DNA of 64,000 nt from DATAOG01 sp963753685 (GTDB lineage: Bacteria; Pseudomonadota; Alphaproteobacteria; Geminicoccales; Geminicoccaceae), in contig CAVWDE010000027.1 of assembly GCA_963753685.1 (NCBI GenBank), forward strand, positions 62,001 to 126,000, read 5' to 3'. The notes beneath the pieces were generated by a model that was not told the origin of the DNA, did no database searches, and was given only the letters and a program-made list of their open reading frames with translations. The position numbers were made by a program, and so were the translations under genes. The stretch's first letter is position 1. Each line of letters starts with the position of its first letter. Positions 33,535 to 42,271 of this stretch are shown one piece after another.

Positions 33535-34611
33535 TCAGGCGGCGCGCCGCTCGAGCAGCTCCCGCGCGATCCCGGCGATGCCGGGGCCATCCAGCCGGTA
33601 GTGGGCGTAGAGGGCAGCCGGCGGGCCGATCAGGGCGAACTCGTCGTGCAGCCCATGGCGGGCGAACGGCACCCGCGCGCAGTCGACCAGGATCTCGGCG
33701 ACAGCACTGCCGAGGCCGCCGATCACGTTGTGCTCCTCGACGGTCAGGATCGCCCCGGTCTCGGCGGCCGCCGCCTCGATCTCGGCGCGATCGATCGGCT
33801 TGATCGTGTGCATGTCGACGACCCGCGTCGCGATGCCGTGCTCGGCCAGGCCTGCTGCCGCTTCCAGCGCCGGATGGACCTCGGCGCCGGTCGCGATGAT
33901 GGTGAGATCGCGGCCCTCCCGCAGGCGGATCGCGCGGCCCAGCACGAGCCCCTCCGGCACCTCGGCATAGACGTCGGGATCGCGGCCACGGCCGAGCCGG
34001 ATGTAGATCGCGTGCGGATGCCCCTGCGATGCCCTGAGCACCGCGCGCAGGTGGTTGGCGTCGGTCGCGCAGACCACGGTCAGATCCGCGATCGTGCGCA
34101 GCATGCCGAGATCCTCGGTCGCGTGGTGGCTGGTGCCGTAGAAGCCCATCGAGATGCCCGAGTGGGTACCGACGATCCGCACCGGCAGGTCGGGATAGGC
34201 GCAATCGGTCCGGATCTGCTCGGCCGCGAGGATGCCGGAGAAGGCGGCGAAGGTCGCGGCATAGGGCAAGAGGCCCGAGGCGGCCATGCCGGCGGCCGCG
34301 GTGATCATGTTCTTCTCGGCGATGCCGAAGTCGAAATAGCGGTCCGGATGCCGGCTCTTGAACTCGATGGTCCGGTTGGCCGAAGCGAGGTCCGCGGTCA
34401 GGACCACGATCCGCGGGTCGCGGTCGGCAAGGTCGGCCAGCTCCTGACCCAGGACAAAGGCCGGCAGGCGGGATGCGGGCGTGCCCTTGACCGATTCGCT
34501 CTCGGTGAGATCGGCGGGCCCGCTGACGCCGCGGAACAGGTCGCTCTGATCCTGGCCGATCGTGCCGGCCTCGGGTGCCCCAACGGTCGCTGAATTGTCT
34601 TCGGTTGCCAT
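33535..34611 (-). CDS. Transketolase, C-terminal subunit
   Basis: A 358-residue split-transketolase subunit holding the pyrimidine-binding and C-terminal domains. FDFGIAEKNMITAAAGMA contains the catalytic Glu that activates thiamine diphosphate, and the regulatory C-terminal domain has TVEEHNVIGGLGSAVAE. The first about 45 residues are low-complexity. It follows the N-terminal subunit by 3 bp and is convergent with the anthranilate operon (21 bp between stops). Confidence 0.9.
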   Translation of the reverse strand: MATEDNSATVGAPEAGTIGQDQSDLFRGVSGPADLTESESVKGTPASRLPAFVLGQELADLADRDPRIVVLTADLASANRTIEFKSRHPDRYFDFGIAEKNMITAAAGMAASGLLPYAATFAAFSGILAAEQIRTDCAYPDLPVRIVGTHSGISMGFYGTSHHATEDLGMLRTIADLTVVCATDANHLRAVLRASQGHPHAIYIRLGRGRDPDVYAEVPEGLVLGRAIRLREGRDLTIIATGAEVHPALEAAAGLAEHGIATRVVDMHTIKPIDRAEIEAAAAETGAILTVEEHNVIGGLGSAVAEILVDCARVPFARHGLHDEFALIGPPAALYAHYRLDGPGIAGIARELLERRAA

Positions 34612-34614
34612 CGC

Positions 34615-35490
34615 TCAATCCCCGGCTGCGGCGGGTGCCAGACCGCGTTGCAGCTCGGCGACCACGGCATCGTAGTCGCGCCCGACCAGGTTGCCGACGT
34701 GCCAGTTGAGGTTGCCCTCCATCATCTGCACGCCGCGGCCCTTGACCGTGTCCGCGATGATCATCTGGGGCGGCCCGACGCCCGCGGGCCGCAGCTCGTC
34801 GAGGGCTTCCAGGATGGCCTCGAAATCGTGGCCGTCGATCCGTTGCACCCTCCAACCGAAGCTCGTGAAGCGGTCCTCGAGCGGCTCGACCGCCATGATC
34901 TCCTCGGTCGAGCCGTCGATGCAGAGCTGGTTGCGATCGACGATGCCGACCAGGCCCTGGAGCCGGAAGTGGCTGGCCGCCATGGCCGCCTCCCAGATCT
35001 GGCCCTCGTGCAGCTCGCCGTCGCCGAGCATGCAGTAGACCCGGAAATCCCGCTTTTGGACGCGGCCGGCGAGCGCCATGCCGAGCCCGACCGAGAGGCC
35101 GTGGCCGAGCGAGCCCGAGCTGAAGTCGACGCCTTTGATCTTCTTCATGTCCGGATGATCGCCGAACGGGCTGCCGAGCCGGGTGTAGTCGTCGAGCAGC
35201 CCCTTGTCGAAGAAGCCGAGGTCGGCCAGCACCGGATAGAGGCCGATCGCGGCGTGGCCCTTGCTCAGGATGAAGCGGTCGCGATCCGGCCAGTCGGGTT
35301 CGGCGGGCCTGAGGCGCAGATGCCCGTAGTAGAGGGCGGCGAACAGCTCGGCCGCGGAGAAGGTGCTGGAATAGTGGCCGGCGCCCGCGATCCGGGTCAG
35401 GCGCAGGGTCTCGAGCCGCACGAAGCGGGCGCGATCGGCCAGGAACTCCGGCGCGACGTTGCGGCCGCGCGCCAGGCGAGCTTCGCTCAT
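34615..35490 (-). CDS. Transketolase, N-terminal subunit
   Basis: A 291-residue thiamine diphosphate-binding half. The cofactor motif is GDGELHEGQIWEAAMAA with the Asn-containing end DRNQ, and the substrate-contact motifs KGHAAIGLY and GSLGHGLSVGLGMA are intact. ATG 35490 (MSEARLARG) is preferred over a longer frame because it leaves the usual N-terminal length. Split transketolases in catabolic settings act on unusual sugars or hydroxyketones; the partner hydrolase gene lies 102 bp upstream. Confidence 0.9.
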   Translation of the reverse strand: MSEARLARGRNVAPEFLADRARFVRLETLRLTRIAGAGHYSSTFSAAELFAALYYGHLRLRPAEPDWPDRDRFILSKGHAAIGLYPVLADLGFFDKGLLDDYTRLGSPFGDHPDMKKIKGVDFSSGSLGHGLSVGLGMALAGRVQKRDFRVYCMLGDGELHEGQIWEAAMAASHFRLQGLVGIVDRNQLCIDGSTEEIMAVEPLEDRFTSFGWRVQRIDGHDFEAILEALDELRPAGVGPPQMIIADTVKGRGVQMMEGNLNWHVGNLVGRDYDAVVAELQRGLAPAAAGD

Positions 35491-35592
35491 GCCATCCCTC
35501 GACACCGGCTGGACCTGGCTCGCGGCGATCGGCCCGCCGGCGAGACCGATCCGCGGGCCAGCTATTGGCGCCCCGCCCCGGCCTGTCAACCG

Positions 35593-36474
35593 TCAGCGGG
35601 TTCGCAAGATCTCATCGGCACGGGCGCGGGGGTCGCGCGGCCGCCAGCGGCCGGCGTCGACCTGGGCGAAGAACTCGGCGACCGCCCGGTTGAAGGCCGC
35701 CGGCTCCTCGAGATTGATCGTGTGCCCGGTCTTGGGCAGGACCAGCAGGCCCGAGGCCCTGATCGTGCGCTTGAGGAAAATCCCGGGCTGGAGGGTCTGA
35801 TCGTCCTCGTCGCCGGCGACGATCAGGGTCGGGAGGGTCAGCGCACGCAAGCGGTCCTCGAGGTCGTAGAGCGAGGGCCGTCGGGCCTGGACGCCGCGCA
35901 TGGTGTTGGCAGCACCCCGCGCGTCGTGCTCGCCCAGCTGATCGACCATCTCGCGCCAGCCGCGCGGGTCCTTGGCCTGGAACTGGACGCGCGCAGCGCT
36001 CTCGCCATAGACCTCGGCGAACGCCCGGCTGCCCTGGCTCTCGAAGCCCCGGGCCGCGGCCTCGGCCTGGGTTCGGAACTCGGCCTCGCGCGCCTTCTCG
36101 GCGCCGTAGCCGATGCCGGCGATCACCAGCGAGAGCGCCCGCTCGGGATGATCGAGCCCGAAGTGCAGGGTCGCGAACGCGCCCATCGACAGGCCCACGA
36201 CATGCGCCCGCTCGATGCCGGCTGCGTCCAGCACGGCGCCGATGTCGGCCGCTGCGCGCGCCTGCGAGTAGCTCGCAACGTCCGCCGGCACGTCCGAGGG
36301 CGGATAGCCGCGCGCGCCGTAGGTCAGGCAAAGGTGGCGCCGGCTGAAGGAGCGCATCTGCGCTTCCCAGCTGCGATGATCGCCCGCGAACTCGTGCACG
36401 AACACGACCGGCACGCCCTCGCCCGCGGCCTCGTAGTACAGCCGGACGCCATCGTCGGTCAGCGCATAGGCCAT
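35593..36474 (-). CDS. Alpha/beta hydrolase
   Basis: A 293-residue alpha/beta hydrolase with the nucleophile elbow GLSMGAF, acid in GDEDDQT and His in KTGHTINLEEP; the oxyanion region is VFVHEFAGD. It resembles 3-oxoadipate enol-lactonases and related C-C or ester hydrolases. ATG 36474 has a good GGAGG seven bases upstream. Its upstream region carries the octanucleotide array and one palindromic element. It may be co-transcribed with the transketolase pair. Confidence 0.88.
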   Translation of the reverse strand: MAYALTDDGVRLYYEAAGEGVPVVFVHEFAGDHRSWEAQMRSFSRRHLCLTYGARGYPPSDVPADVASYSQARAAADIGAVLDAAGIERAHVVGLSMGAFATLHFGLDHPERALSLVIAGIGYGAEKAREAEFRTQAEAAARGFESQGSRAFAEVYGESAARVQFQAKDPRGWREMVDQLGEHDARGAANTMRGVQARRPSLYDLEDRLRALTLPTLIVAGDEDDQTLQPGIFLKRTIRASGLLVLPKTGHTINLEEPAAFNRAVAEFFAQVDAGRWRPRDPRARADEILRTR

Positions 36475-36573
36475 GGTCAGCCTCCCTCCCCGTCGCGCGC
36501 TCCGCCCTGGTCCAAGCCCGAGGGCGCTGGCCTGCCCGGACACCAACTCAGGGCTCGGGACCTCGCAACGAGC

Positions 36574-36712
36574 GATGCCCGGATGCCCGGATGCCCGGAT
36601 GCCCGGATGCCCGGATGCCCGGATGCCCGGATGCCCGGATGCCCGGATGCCCGGATGCCCGGATGCCCGGATGCCCGGATGCCCGGATGCCCGGATGCCC
36701 GGATGCCCGGAT
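36574..36712. repeat. Octanucleotide tandem repeat, 17.4 copies of GATGCCCG
   Basis: Seventeen perfect, head-to-tail copies of the 8-base unit GATGCCCG run from 36574 to 36709, followed by GAT. No copy varies. The array starts 100 bp upstream of the hydrolase ATG and ends 17 bp before the palindromic element. An 8-base unit in intergenic DNA changes spacing by slipped-strand mispairing, so it could be length-variable between strains. Confidence 0.97.
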
Positions 36713-36728
36713 CAAGCCGATGCCGTCT

Positions 36729-36882
36729 GGTTAACCTATCGTCAACGATCGTTCCCTAACCTGCCCGCGCTCGGTGGTCCATGGGATCCTGGGAATCCGT
36801 CGCGACTGAGAAAGCCGAAGGCACGGAGTCCCACGGTCGCATGGACCAGCCGCAGCGGAATAGGCGACACGGAAGGTTAACG
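36729..36882 (+). repeat. Dispersed palindromic element, full copy (B)
   Basis: A 154-bp element bounded by GGTTAACC (36729-36736) and GGTTAACG (36875-36882). Two 25-base arms (36775-36799 and 36824-36848) are imperfect inverted repeats around a 24-base loop, so the transcript could form a long hairpin. The outer left flank, with ATCGTCAACGAT and CCTAACCT, matches the copy at 49429-49585 in reverse orientation. The remaining intergenic DNA to 37142 (260 bp) shows nothing I can name. Confidence 0.85.
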
Positions 36883-37142
36883 TTTGGTTACGGCCGGGAC
36901 GAGCGGCCGCGCGGGTCGATGCCGTGCGGCGCTCGAGCTGCACGCCCATGGCGGTTCCGCTCCAGCCCTCGGACTTCCCGCGACTGGGCCGGCTGCGGGA
37001 GGATCGGGGCGGCCGGCTGATCCCGAGCCCGGCCAGGACGGTAGCGGGCTTGAAGGGCTCGACGACGGCAGGACCGTGCTCGACGGTCATGGCTCGGGCC
37101 CCGGTGCGCTGGCGGTTGAGGCGAGGCGACCAGACCGGCGGG

Positions 37143-38135
37143 TCAGCCGTCAGCGTAGCGGAAATCCATGGTCCGGCAGTGGTAATGCAGGCCGCCGTCC
37201 TGGACGATCAGGCAGCTCATCCAGGCATCGCCGTCGTTGTGGTGCGAATGGACAGCACCCGGCGGCGTCACCATGACCGCGTGCTGCTGCCAGTCGACCC
37301 GCTGGCCGTCGATCATCGAGTAGCAGTTTTGACCCTGGAGGCTGAGCGTGATGGCAGCCGAGTTGTGGGTGTGCGGGCGCTGGAAGTCGCCGGGCGGCAG
37401 CTGGTTGATGGCAAGCGTCAGGGTCGGCAGGACGTTGCGCAGATGCGCCTGGTCGACGCTCGAGAACACCAGCGCGAGGCCAGCGATCTTGCGGCCCTCG
37501 AGCTTCTTGGCGACCCGCGCCAGCTGATGGCGGATCTCCGCGGCCGGGTAGTGGACGGCGCGGGTCACGGGGTTGCCCTCCGCCGGCGGCTCGAGCTGCT
37601 CGAAGGCAAGCTCGGGCTCGTTGGTCGTCACCCACAGCACGCAGTCCGCGGAGCGCGCCACGTGGGTCGTCTCGCGGCCACCCGGCAGGCAGAACACATC
37701 GCCAGCGCCCCAGGCGATACGATCGGCGCCAGCGAGCGTTTCGCCCTCGCCTTGGAAGACGTAGTACAGCTCGCCGCTCGCCTTGAAGCGGGTGGTCAGG
37801 CGCTCGCCGGCCCGGATCCGGGCGTAGCGGGTCAGCATCAAAGGCGTGGTCGCCTCGAACGGCGTGCCGAGCCGGTCGCTCAGATCGAGCGCGATCAGAC
37901 CGGTGCCGGTCGCCGGGTCGAACGCCAAGTCGCGCTCGGTGAGGAACTGGTGGCTCGGCACCGGCGGGTATTTGAGCGCGAACGCATTGCCGGAATCGAA
38001 ATACCGCGCCCGCCGGGTGTAAGGCGTGTCGGCCAGCGCGCCCGGGACGCCTTCGTCCGGGGCCGGCCCATGATCGGCCGCCGATGGCGGGTTGGCCTCA
38101 TCCTCGATCACCCTGGTGCGCAGCAACGTCGCCAT
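37143..38135 (-). CDS. Bicupin protein, gentisate 1,2-dioxygenase-like
   Basis: A 330-residue protein with two cupin barrels. The N-terminal barrel has GELYYVFQGEGETL and GAGDVFCLPGG but no obvious metal-His set. The C-terminal barrel carries PHTHNSAA and the later HSHHNDGD, which would provide His ligands for iron as in gentisate dioxygenase-type ring-cleaving enzymes. ATG 38135 is chosen for GGAGGG seven bases upstream. It lies upstream of no aromatic operon on its own strand, but a 2-aminobenzoyl-CoA operon is 4 kb away. Substrate unknown. Confidence 0.8.
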   Translation of the reverse strand: MATLLRTRVIEDEANPPSAADHGPAPDEGVPGALADTPYTRRARYFDSGNAFALKYPPVPSHQFLTERDLAFDPATGTGLIALDLSDRLGTPFEATTPLMLTRYARIRAGERLTTRFKASGELYYVFQGEGETLAGADRIAWGAGDVFCLPGGRETTHVARSADCVLWVTTNEPELAFEQLEPPAEGNPVTRAVHYPAAEIRHQLARVAKKLEGRKIAGLALVFSSVDQAHLRNVLPTLTLAINQLPPGDFQRPHTHNSAAITLSLQGQNCYSMIDGQRVDWQQHAVMVTPPGAVHSHHNDGDAWMSCLIVQDGGLHYHCRTMDFRYADG

Positions 38136-38322
38136 CCCGAAGCCCTCCCCCCATGCACCGATCGCGGCCCGCGCGCTCGAGCCGCCATCTGAGCGCGCGG
38201 CCGGCCGGTTGTCCAGCCCCACAGGCGCACCTCATCGAGGAGCAAAGACCGGATTGACGGGGCGGGCCGGTGGCCGGGCCGGGTGCCAGCCGCAGCCGCC
38301 GGAGCGGGGCCTGGGCTTCGGA

Positions 38323-39117
38323 TCAGGCGGCCGGCGGCGCCATCGGGACCGGGCCGGGCGCGGCCAGCCGATCGACCTGGACGATCGAGCCCGCCGGCGG
38401 ATGGTCGGAATCGGCCGCCAGCCGGGCGAGCGCAGCAGCGATCTCCTGGGGCCTGACCGGCGGGCGCGCCAGGGGCTCCGCGAGCGCCGATCCGGTCCCG
38501 GCCGCATCGGCCAGCGCGTCGCAACCGCCGAGATCGAGCCCGAGCACCCGGATCTGGTAGTCGACCAGGCCGGTGGCAAAGCTCCTGGTCATCGCCGCCA
38601 GCGCGCCCTGGCTCGCCTCGTAGGCCGCGACCGGCAGGGGCTCGCCCTCGCCCGGGATGCCGAGCACGGTCACCATGGTGCCAGGTCGCTCGTCGCGCTG
38701 CATGAGCTTGGCGGCGCCCAGCATCAGGAAGAAGGGCGCCCGCTGATTGATCGCGACCAGGTGATCGAAATGCTCGGCGAGCTGCTCGGCGCCGGCGCGC
38801 GGCGCGACCATGCCGGCGGCGAAGATCAGCACATCGATCCGGCCGAACACCTTGTCGGCCTCGGCGATCAGGGCGGCGCAATCCTCGAGCTTGGCGAAGT
38901 CGGTCGGCAGGAACTCCGTCGGGCAGCCGGCCGCCGAGACGATCGCGGCGACCGCCTGGCCGCGCTCGGCGGAGCGGCCGCCGATCAGCAGACCCTCAGC
39001 GCCCCGCTTGGCGAACAGGCGGGCGGTCGCCTCGCTCACGTCCTGACAGCTGCCGGCGATCAGGACCACCTTGCCGGCGAGCGAGCCCTCCTCGGCGGTC
39101 GCGTGCCTGTCCTGCAT
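38323..39117 (-). CDS. Divergent SDR family protein with altered catalytic residues
   Basis: A Rossmann-fold SDR of about 264 residues. The cofactor motif is degenerate (IAGSCQDVSEA in place of TGxxxGIG), the usual catalytic Ser site reads TVLGIPG, and the Tyr-Lys pair is YEASQ, with Gln for the Lys. It is thus probably not a normal dehydrogenase. Two in-frame starts exist, ATG 39117 and ATG 39141, because a 24-base start region is duplicated. A short frame with a strong ribosome site lies immediately upstream. Confidence 0.8.
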   Translation of the reverse strand: MQDRHATAEEGSLAGKVVLIAGSCQDVSEATARLFAKRGAEGLLIGGRSAERGQAVAAIVSAAGCPTEFLPTDFAKLEDCAALIAEADKVFGRIDVLIFAAGMVAPRAGAEQLAEHFDHLVAINQRAPFFLMLGAAKLMQRDERPGTMVTVLGIPGEGEPLPVAAYEASQGALAAMTRSFATGLVDYQIRVLGLDLGGCDALADAAGTGSALAEPLARPPVRPQEIAAALARLAADSDHPPAGSIVQVDRLAAPGPVPMAPPAA

Positions 39118-39155
39118 GGTCAGCTCACCCGATGCTTGCATGGTCAGCTCACCCG
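39113..39155 (-). repeat. Direct repeat duplicating the SDR translation start
   Basis: The 19 bases at 39113-39131 recur exactly at 39137-39155 (period 24). On the minus strand each copy is GTGAGCTGACCATGCA, so both carry an in-frame ATG of the SDR gene (39141 and 39117). This adds GELTMQAS to the N-terminus if the upstream start is used. Confidence 0.9.
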
Positions 39156-39208
39156 CTGCTGCCGGTGCCGGGCTGCGGAGCCGCACCGCGGAACGCCACC
39201 GCCATCAT
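39149..39208 (-). CDS. Short upstream reading frame (19 codons)
   Basis: ATG 39208 is preceded by AAGGAG at ideal spacing, much stronger than the site of the SDR gene that follows. The frame reads MMAVAFRGAAPQPGTGSSG and stops at TGA 39151-39149, only a few bases before the first SDR start at 39141. It could act as a leader for translational coupling. No family is recognisable, and it may simply be untranslated. Confidence 0.35.
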   Translation of the reverse strand: MMAVAFRGAAPQPGTGSSG

Positions 39209-39240
39209 GATCGTCTCCTTGCTGCCGCCCGCGCCCGCGT

Positions 39241-41265
39241 TCAGCGGGTCTGCAGACGCCAGCGGTTGATCGCCCGGTCGAGGAACGCCTGATCGGTCTC
39301 GTCCCGCCAGGACTCGGCGAACGACGGGTTGGAGCTCGACGGCCGGTGGTCGCGGTCGAGATCGTTGAAGCGGATGTGCACGGGCACGGTCACGCCATCG
39401 CCGACCACCACCGCCTCCTGGGTGTTCAAGGACGGCAGGCTGTCGACCAGCCAGCGGGCGTTCTCGGGCAGAGCGCGCGCAACGAACGCCTGATCGTGCT
39501 CGTTGGTCAGGCGCAGCGCGAACACCGTGTTGCACTGCGCGAGGCTGCCCATCGACAGCTCCGACGGCCGCTGGCTGACCAGACAGAGGGTGACGCCGTA
39601 CTTGCGGCCCTCCTTGGCGATCCGGGAGATCACCCGCTTGGTCGGCGCGAAGTTGCCGGTATTGTCCTCGGGCACGTAGCGGTGCGCTTCCTCGCACACC
39701 AGCAGCACGGGCGGGCCGGCGCCCCGGTCGCTCCAGACCGCGAGCTCGAACACCAGCCGGAACAGCACCGAGACCACGACGTCGACGATCTCAGACGGCA
39801 CGCCCGAGATGTCGATGATCGTGATCGGCTTGCCGGCGACCGGGATGCGCAGCAGCTGGGCCAGGATCTGGCGCATGTTGTCGCGCACCGCCAGGCTCGC
39901 GAACATGAAGGCGTAGCGGCGGTCGTTGCGCAGGCTCTCGATGCGGGCGATCAGGCTCAGATAGGGTGCCGAGCCGTCGGCCTTGTTGAGCGCGCCCATG
40001 CCTTCGCGCAGGGCCGAGATCAGGTCGGACAGGCGATAAGGTGCTGGCGTGTCGATGGTGATGTGATCGTCGCCGCCGCCCTCGCCGACGAACGCCTGCT
40101 TGGCGCGCAGGATCGCATCCTTGAGGATGCCGGTCTGGGTGAAGCTGCTCTCGTGGCCGCCGCCGCCGATCAGGATGTGGGCGATCTCCTCGAAGCTCAG
40201 CAGCCAGTAGGGCAGCTGCAGGTTGGAGGGATTGAGCAGCTCGGCGCGGTCGGCGAACGCGCTCGCATACTCGTTGTGCGGGTCGAGCAGGACCACGTGG
40301 CCGTTGGGCAGCTCGTCCAGGATCGAGCGCAGGATCACGGTCACCGCGCAGGACTTGCCCGAGCCGGTCGTGCCGAGCACCGCGAAGTGCTTGCCGAGCA
40401 GGCTGTCGGTGAGGACGAACGCAGGGACTTTGCGATTGTGCCGGAGCCGGCCGATGTGGACGTTCGACACCCGGGGCCGTGCGTAGACCGCGGCCAGGTC
40501 GCGCAGGCTGACCGTGGTCACCGGCGCGTCCAGCGGCGGATAGCTGGAGACGCCGCGTTGGAAGCCGGCCGCCCGGCTGGCCACCGACGCGGTCGAGATC
40601 TCGCCCAGCACCTGGATCTCGAAGATCGTCCGCTCCGACGACTGGCCGCCGCCGCCATCCCGCTCCAGCGCATTGACGATCCCGAACACCCGCGAATCCG
40701 GCCCGCGCATCGAGACCAGCGCGCCCATCCGCGCGGCCCGGCCGGCGGTGCCGTCGTCGTCGTCGAACAAGGCGCCCCAGACCACGGAGCCGCGGATCGA
40801 GACGACGCGGCCGATCGTGACCGCGATGTCGTCGAGGTCGTCGGCGGGCGCCTGGTCCTGATCGTCGTCGAACGGGGTTCTTTGCGCGGACTGGGGCGGC
40901 GACGCCTGGTCCGGATCGGAGGCCGCCGTCCCGTCGGCCCAGCGCGCGGCCGGCGCGGCCTCGGCGGCCTCGGCGGCCTCGGCCTCGGCCGCCAGCTGCT
41001 CGATCAGGCTTTGCCCCCCCGGGGCGCCGCCGACGGTCCGCCAGCCGCCCGCGGGCGCGGACCCGCCGCCGGCCGGATTGGGGGCAGCGGGTGCCGTGGG
41101 ACCGGCGGGGTCCGGGCGCGCGCCGGGGCGGGCCCCGGCGATCGGCACGACCGGCCGCGCCACCGGCGCCGACAGCGGACGGTGGTGGTCGTGGTCCGGG
41201 TCGTCGTCGGCCGAGCGGCGGCCGAACGGCTGGCCTGACGGAAGATGAAAGCGGCTAAAGCGCAT
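39241..41265 (-). CDS. HerA-like / DUF87 hexameric ATPase
   Basis: A 674-residue P-loop ATPase of the HerA-FtsK superfamily. Walker A is GTTGSGKSCA, Walker B LLVCEEAHRYVP, and the later arginine and sensor regions are VISRIAKEGRKYG and SQRPSEL. An N-terminal tail of about 140 residues rich in Pro, Ala and Asp precedes a HAS-barrel-like region (DIAVTIGRVVSIRGSVVWG). ATG 41265 is the first plausible start. HerA ATPases translocate DNA, often with a NurA nuclease or in defence systems, but no nuclease gene is adjacent. Its partner is unknown. Confidence 0.85.
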   Translation of the reverse strand: MRFSRFHLPSGQPFGRRSADDDPDHDHHRPLSAPVARPVVPIAGARPGARPDPAGPTAPAAPNPAGGGSAPAGGWRTVGGAPGGQSLIEQLAAEAEAAEAAEAAPAARWADGTAASDPDQASPPQSAQRTPFDDDQDQAPADDLDDIAVTIGRVVSIRGSVVWGALFDDDDGTAGRAARMGALVSMRGPDSRVFGIVNALERDGGGGQSSERTIFEIQVLGEISTASVASRAAGFQRGVSSYPPLDAPVTTVSLRDLAAVYARPRVSNVHIGRLRHNRKVPAFVLTDSLLGKHFAVLGTTGSGKSCAVTVILRSILDELPNGHVVLLDPHNEYASAFADRAELLNPSNLQLPYWLLSFEEIAHILIGGGGHESSFTQTGILKDAILRAKQAFVGEGGGDDHITIDTPAPYRLSDLISALREGMGALNKADGSAPYLSLIARIESLRNDRRYAFMFASLAVRDNMRQILAQLLRIPVAGKPITIIDISGVPSEIVDVVVSVLFRLVFELAVWSDRGAGPPVLLVCEEAHRYVPEDNTGNFAPTKRVISRIAKEGRKYGVTLCLVSQRPSELSMGSLAQCNTVFALRLTNEHDQAFVARALPENARWLVDSLPSLNTQEAVVVGDGVTVPVHIRFNDLDRDHRPSSSNPSFAESWRDETDQAFLDRAINRWRLQTR

Positions 41266-41468
41266 GTGCGACCGTTGCGTCCCGGATCGACCGAAGCTAG
41301 CCAGTCGAGGTTTAGACCGGGTTAAGGCAGCCTCGGTCGCGTCGCCGCCGGGGCGGGCAGCCGCCGCCCTGGCCCGGCACCTTCCAGCGGTGCTGCGGGC
41401 GAGCGGTGCTGCGGGCGACCGTCGGGGCGCCCTCGCCCGGCAAGCCCGAGCACTAAGGAGCAACGCCG

Positions 41469-42263
41469 ATGGCCGAGACCGTGGTGGTGACCGAGATCGA
41501 CGACCGGGGGGTCGCGAGCGTCACCCTCAACCGTCCCGAGGTGCACAACGCCTACGACGCGGCGGTGATCGATCAGCTCGGCCTTGCGCTCGAGGCGCTG
41601 GGCCGGGATCCCAAGGTCCGGGTCCTGGTCCTGCGCGGCCGTGGCAAACATTTCCAGGCCGGCGCCGATCTCAACTGGCTGCGCACCCTCGCCGCCGCCG
41701 GCCCCGCCGAGAACGCCGCCTTCTCCTGGCGCACGACCGAAGCCATGCACCGGCTGAACGCTGTGCCGAAACCGACGCTCGCCCTGGTCCAGGGCGCCTG
41801 CTACGGCGGCGGGGTCGGTCTGGTCGCGGGCTGCGATGTCGCGATCGCCTGCGAAGGAGCGACCTTCGCGCTGACCGAGGTGCGCTGGGGCGTGATCCCG
41901 GCGCCGATCGTGCCGCAGCTGTGCGCGGCGATCGGGGTCCGGCAGGCGCGCCGCTACGGCCTCACCGGCGAGCGCTTCGATGCGCGCGAAGCCCTGCGCA
42001 TCGGCCTGGTCCACGCGCTCTGCCCCGACGGCGGCCTGGACGCCGCCGCGGCGCCGATCGTCGAGGCCATGCTGCAAAGCGCGCCCGAGGCGGTCGCCGA
42101 CTCCAAGCTCCTGTTCCTGGAGCAGGCGGGCCTCCTGCTCTCGCAGCAGCAGGTCCGGGCGCTCGCCTTTCAGGCGGCGGCCAAGCGCACATCGCCCGAG
42201 GCGACCGAAGGGCTCGACAGCTTTCAGGCCAAGCGCCGGCCGGCCTGGTATCCGGCGGGCTGA
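41469..42263 (+). CDS. Enoyl-CoA hydratase/isomerase family protein
   Basis: A 264-residue crotonase with oxyanion segments FQAGADLNWL and ACYGGGVGLVAGCD; the position LTEVRWGVIPA carries the catalytic Glu typical of hydratases. It resembles methylglutaconyl-CoA hydratases. AAGGAG (41454-41459) precedes ATG 41469. It is divergent from the HerA-like gene, with 203 bp between, and convergent with the photolyase. It stands alone, so its pathway is unclear. Confidence 0.9.
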   Translation: MAETVVVTEIDDRGVASVTLNRPEVHNAYDAAVIDQLGLALEALGRDPKVRVLVLRGRGKHFQAGADLNWLRTLAAAGPAENAAFSWRTTEAMHRLNAVPKPTLALVQGACYGGGVGLVAGCDVAIACEGATFALTEVRWGVIPAPIVPQLCAAIGVRQARRYGLTGERFDAREALRIGLVHALCPDGGLDAAAAPIVEAMLQSAPEAVADSKLLFLEQAGLLLSQQQVRALAFQAAAKRTSPEATEGLDSFQAKRRPAWYPAG

Positions 42264-42271
42264 GGGGTCGG

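Noticed and set aside
36574..36712. CRISPR array
   Set aside because: The repeats are 8 bases long and contiguous with no spacers, and no cas gene is present.
34648..36759. A 703-codon plus-strand frame through the transketolase region and octamer array
   Set aside because: Antisense shadow of three well-supported minus-strand genes; the array merely remains open because its unit has no stop codon.
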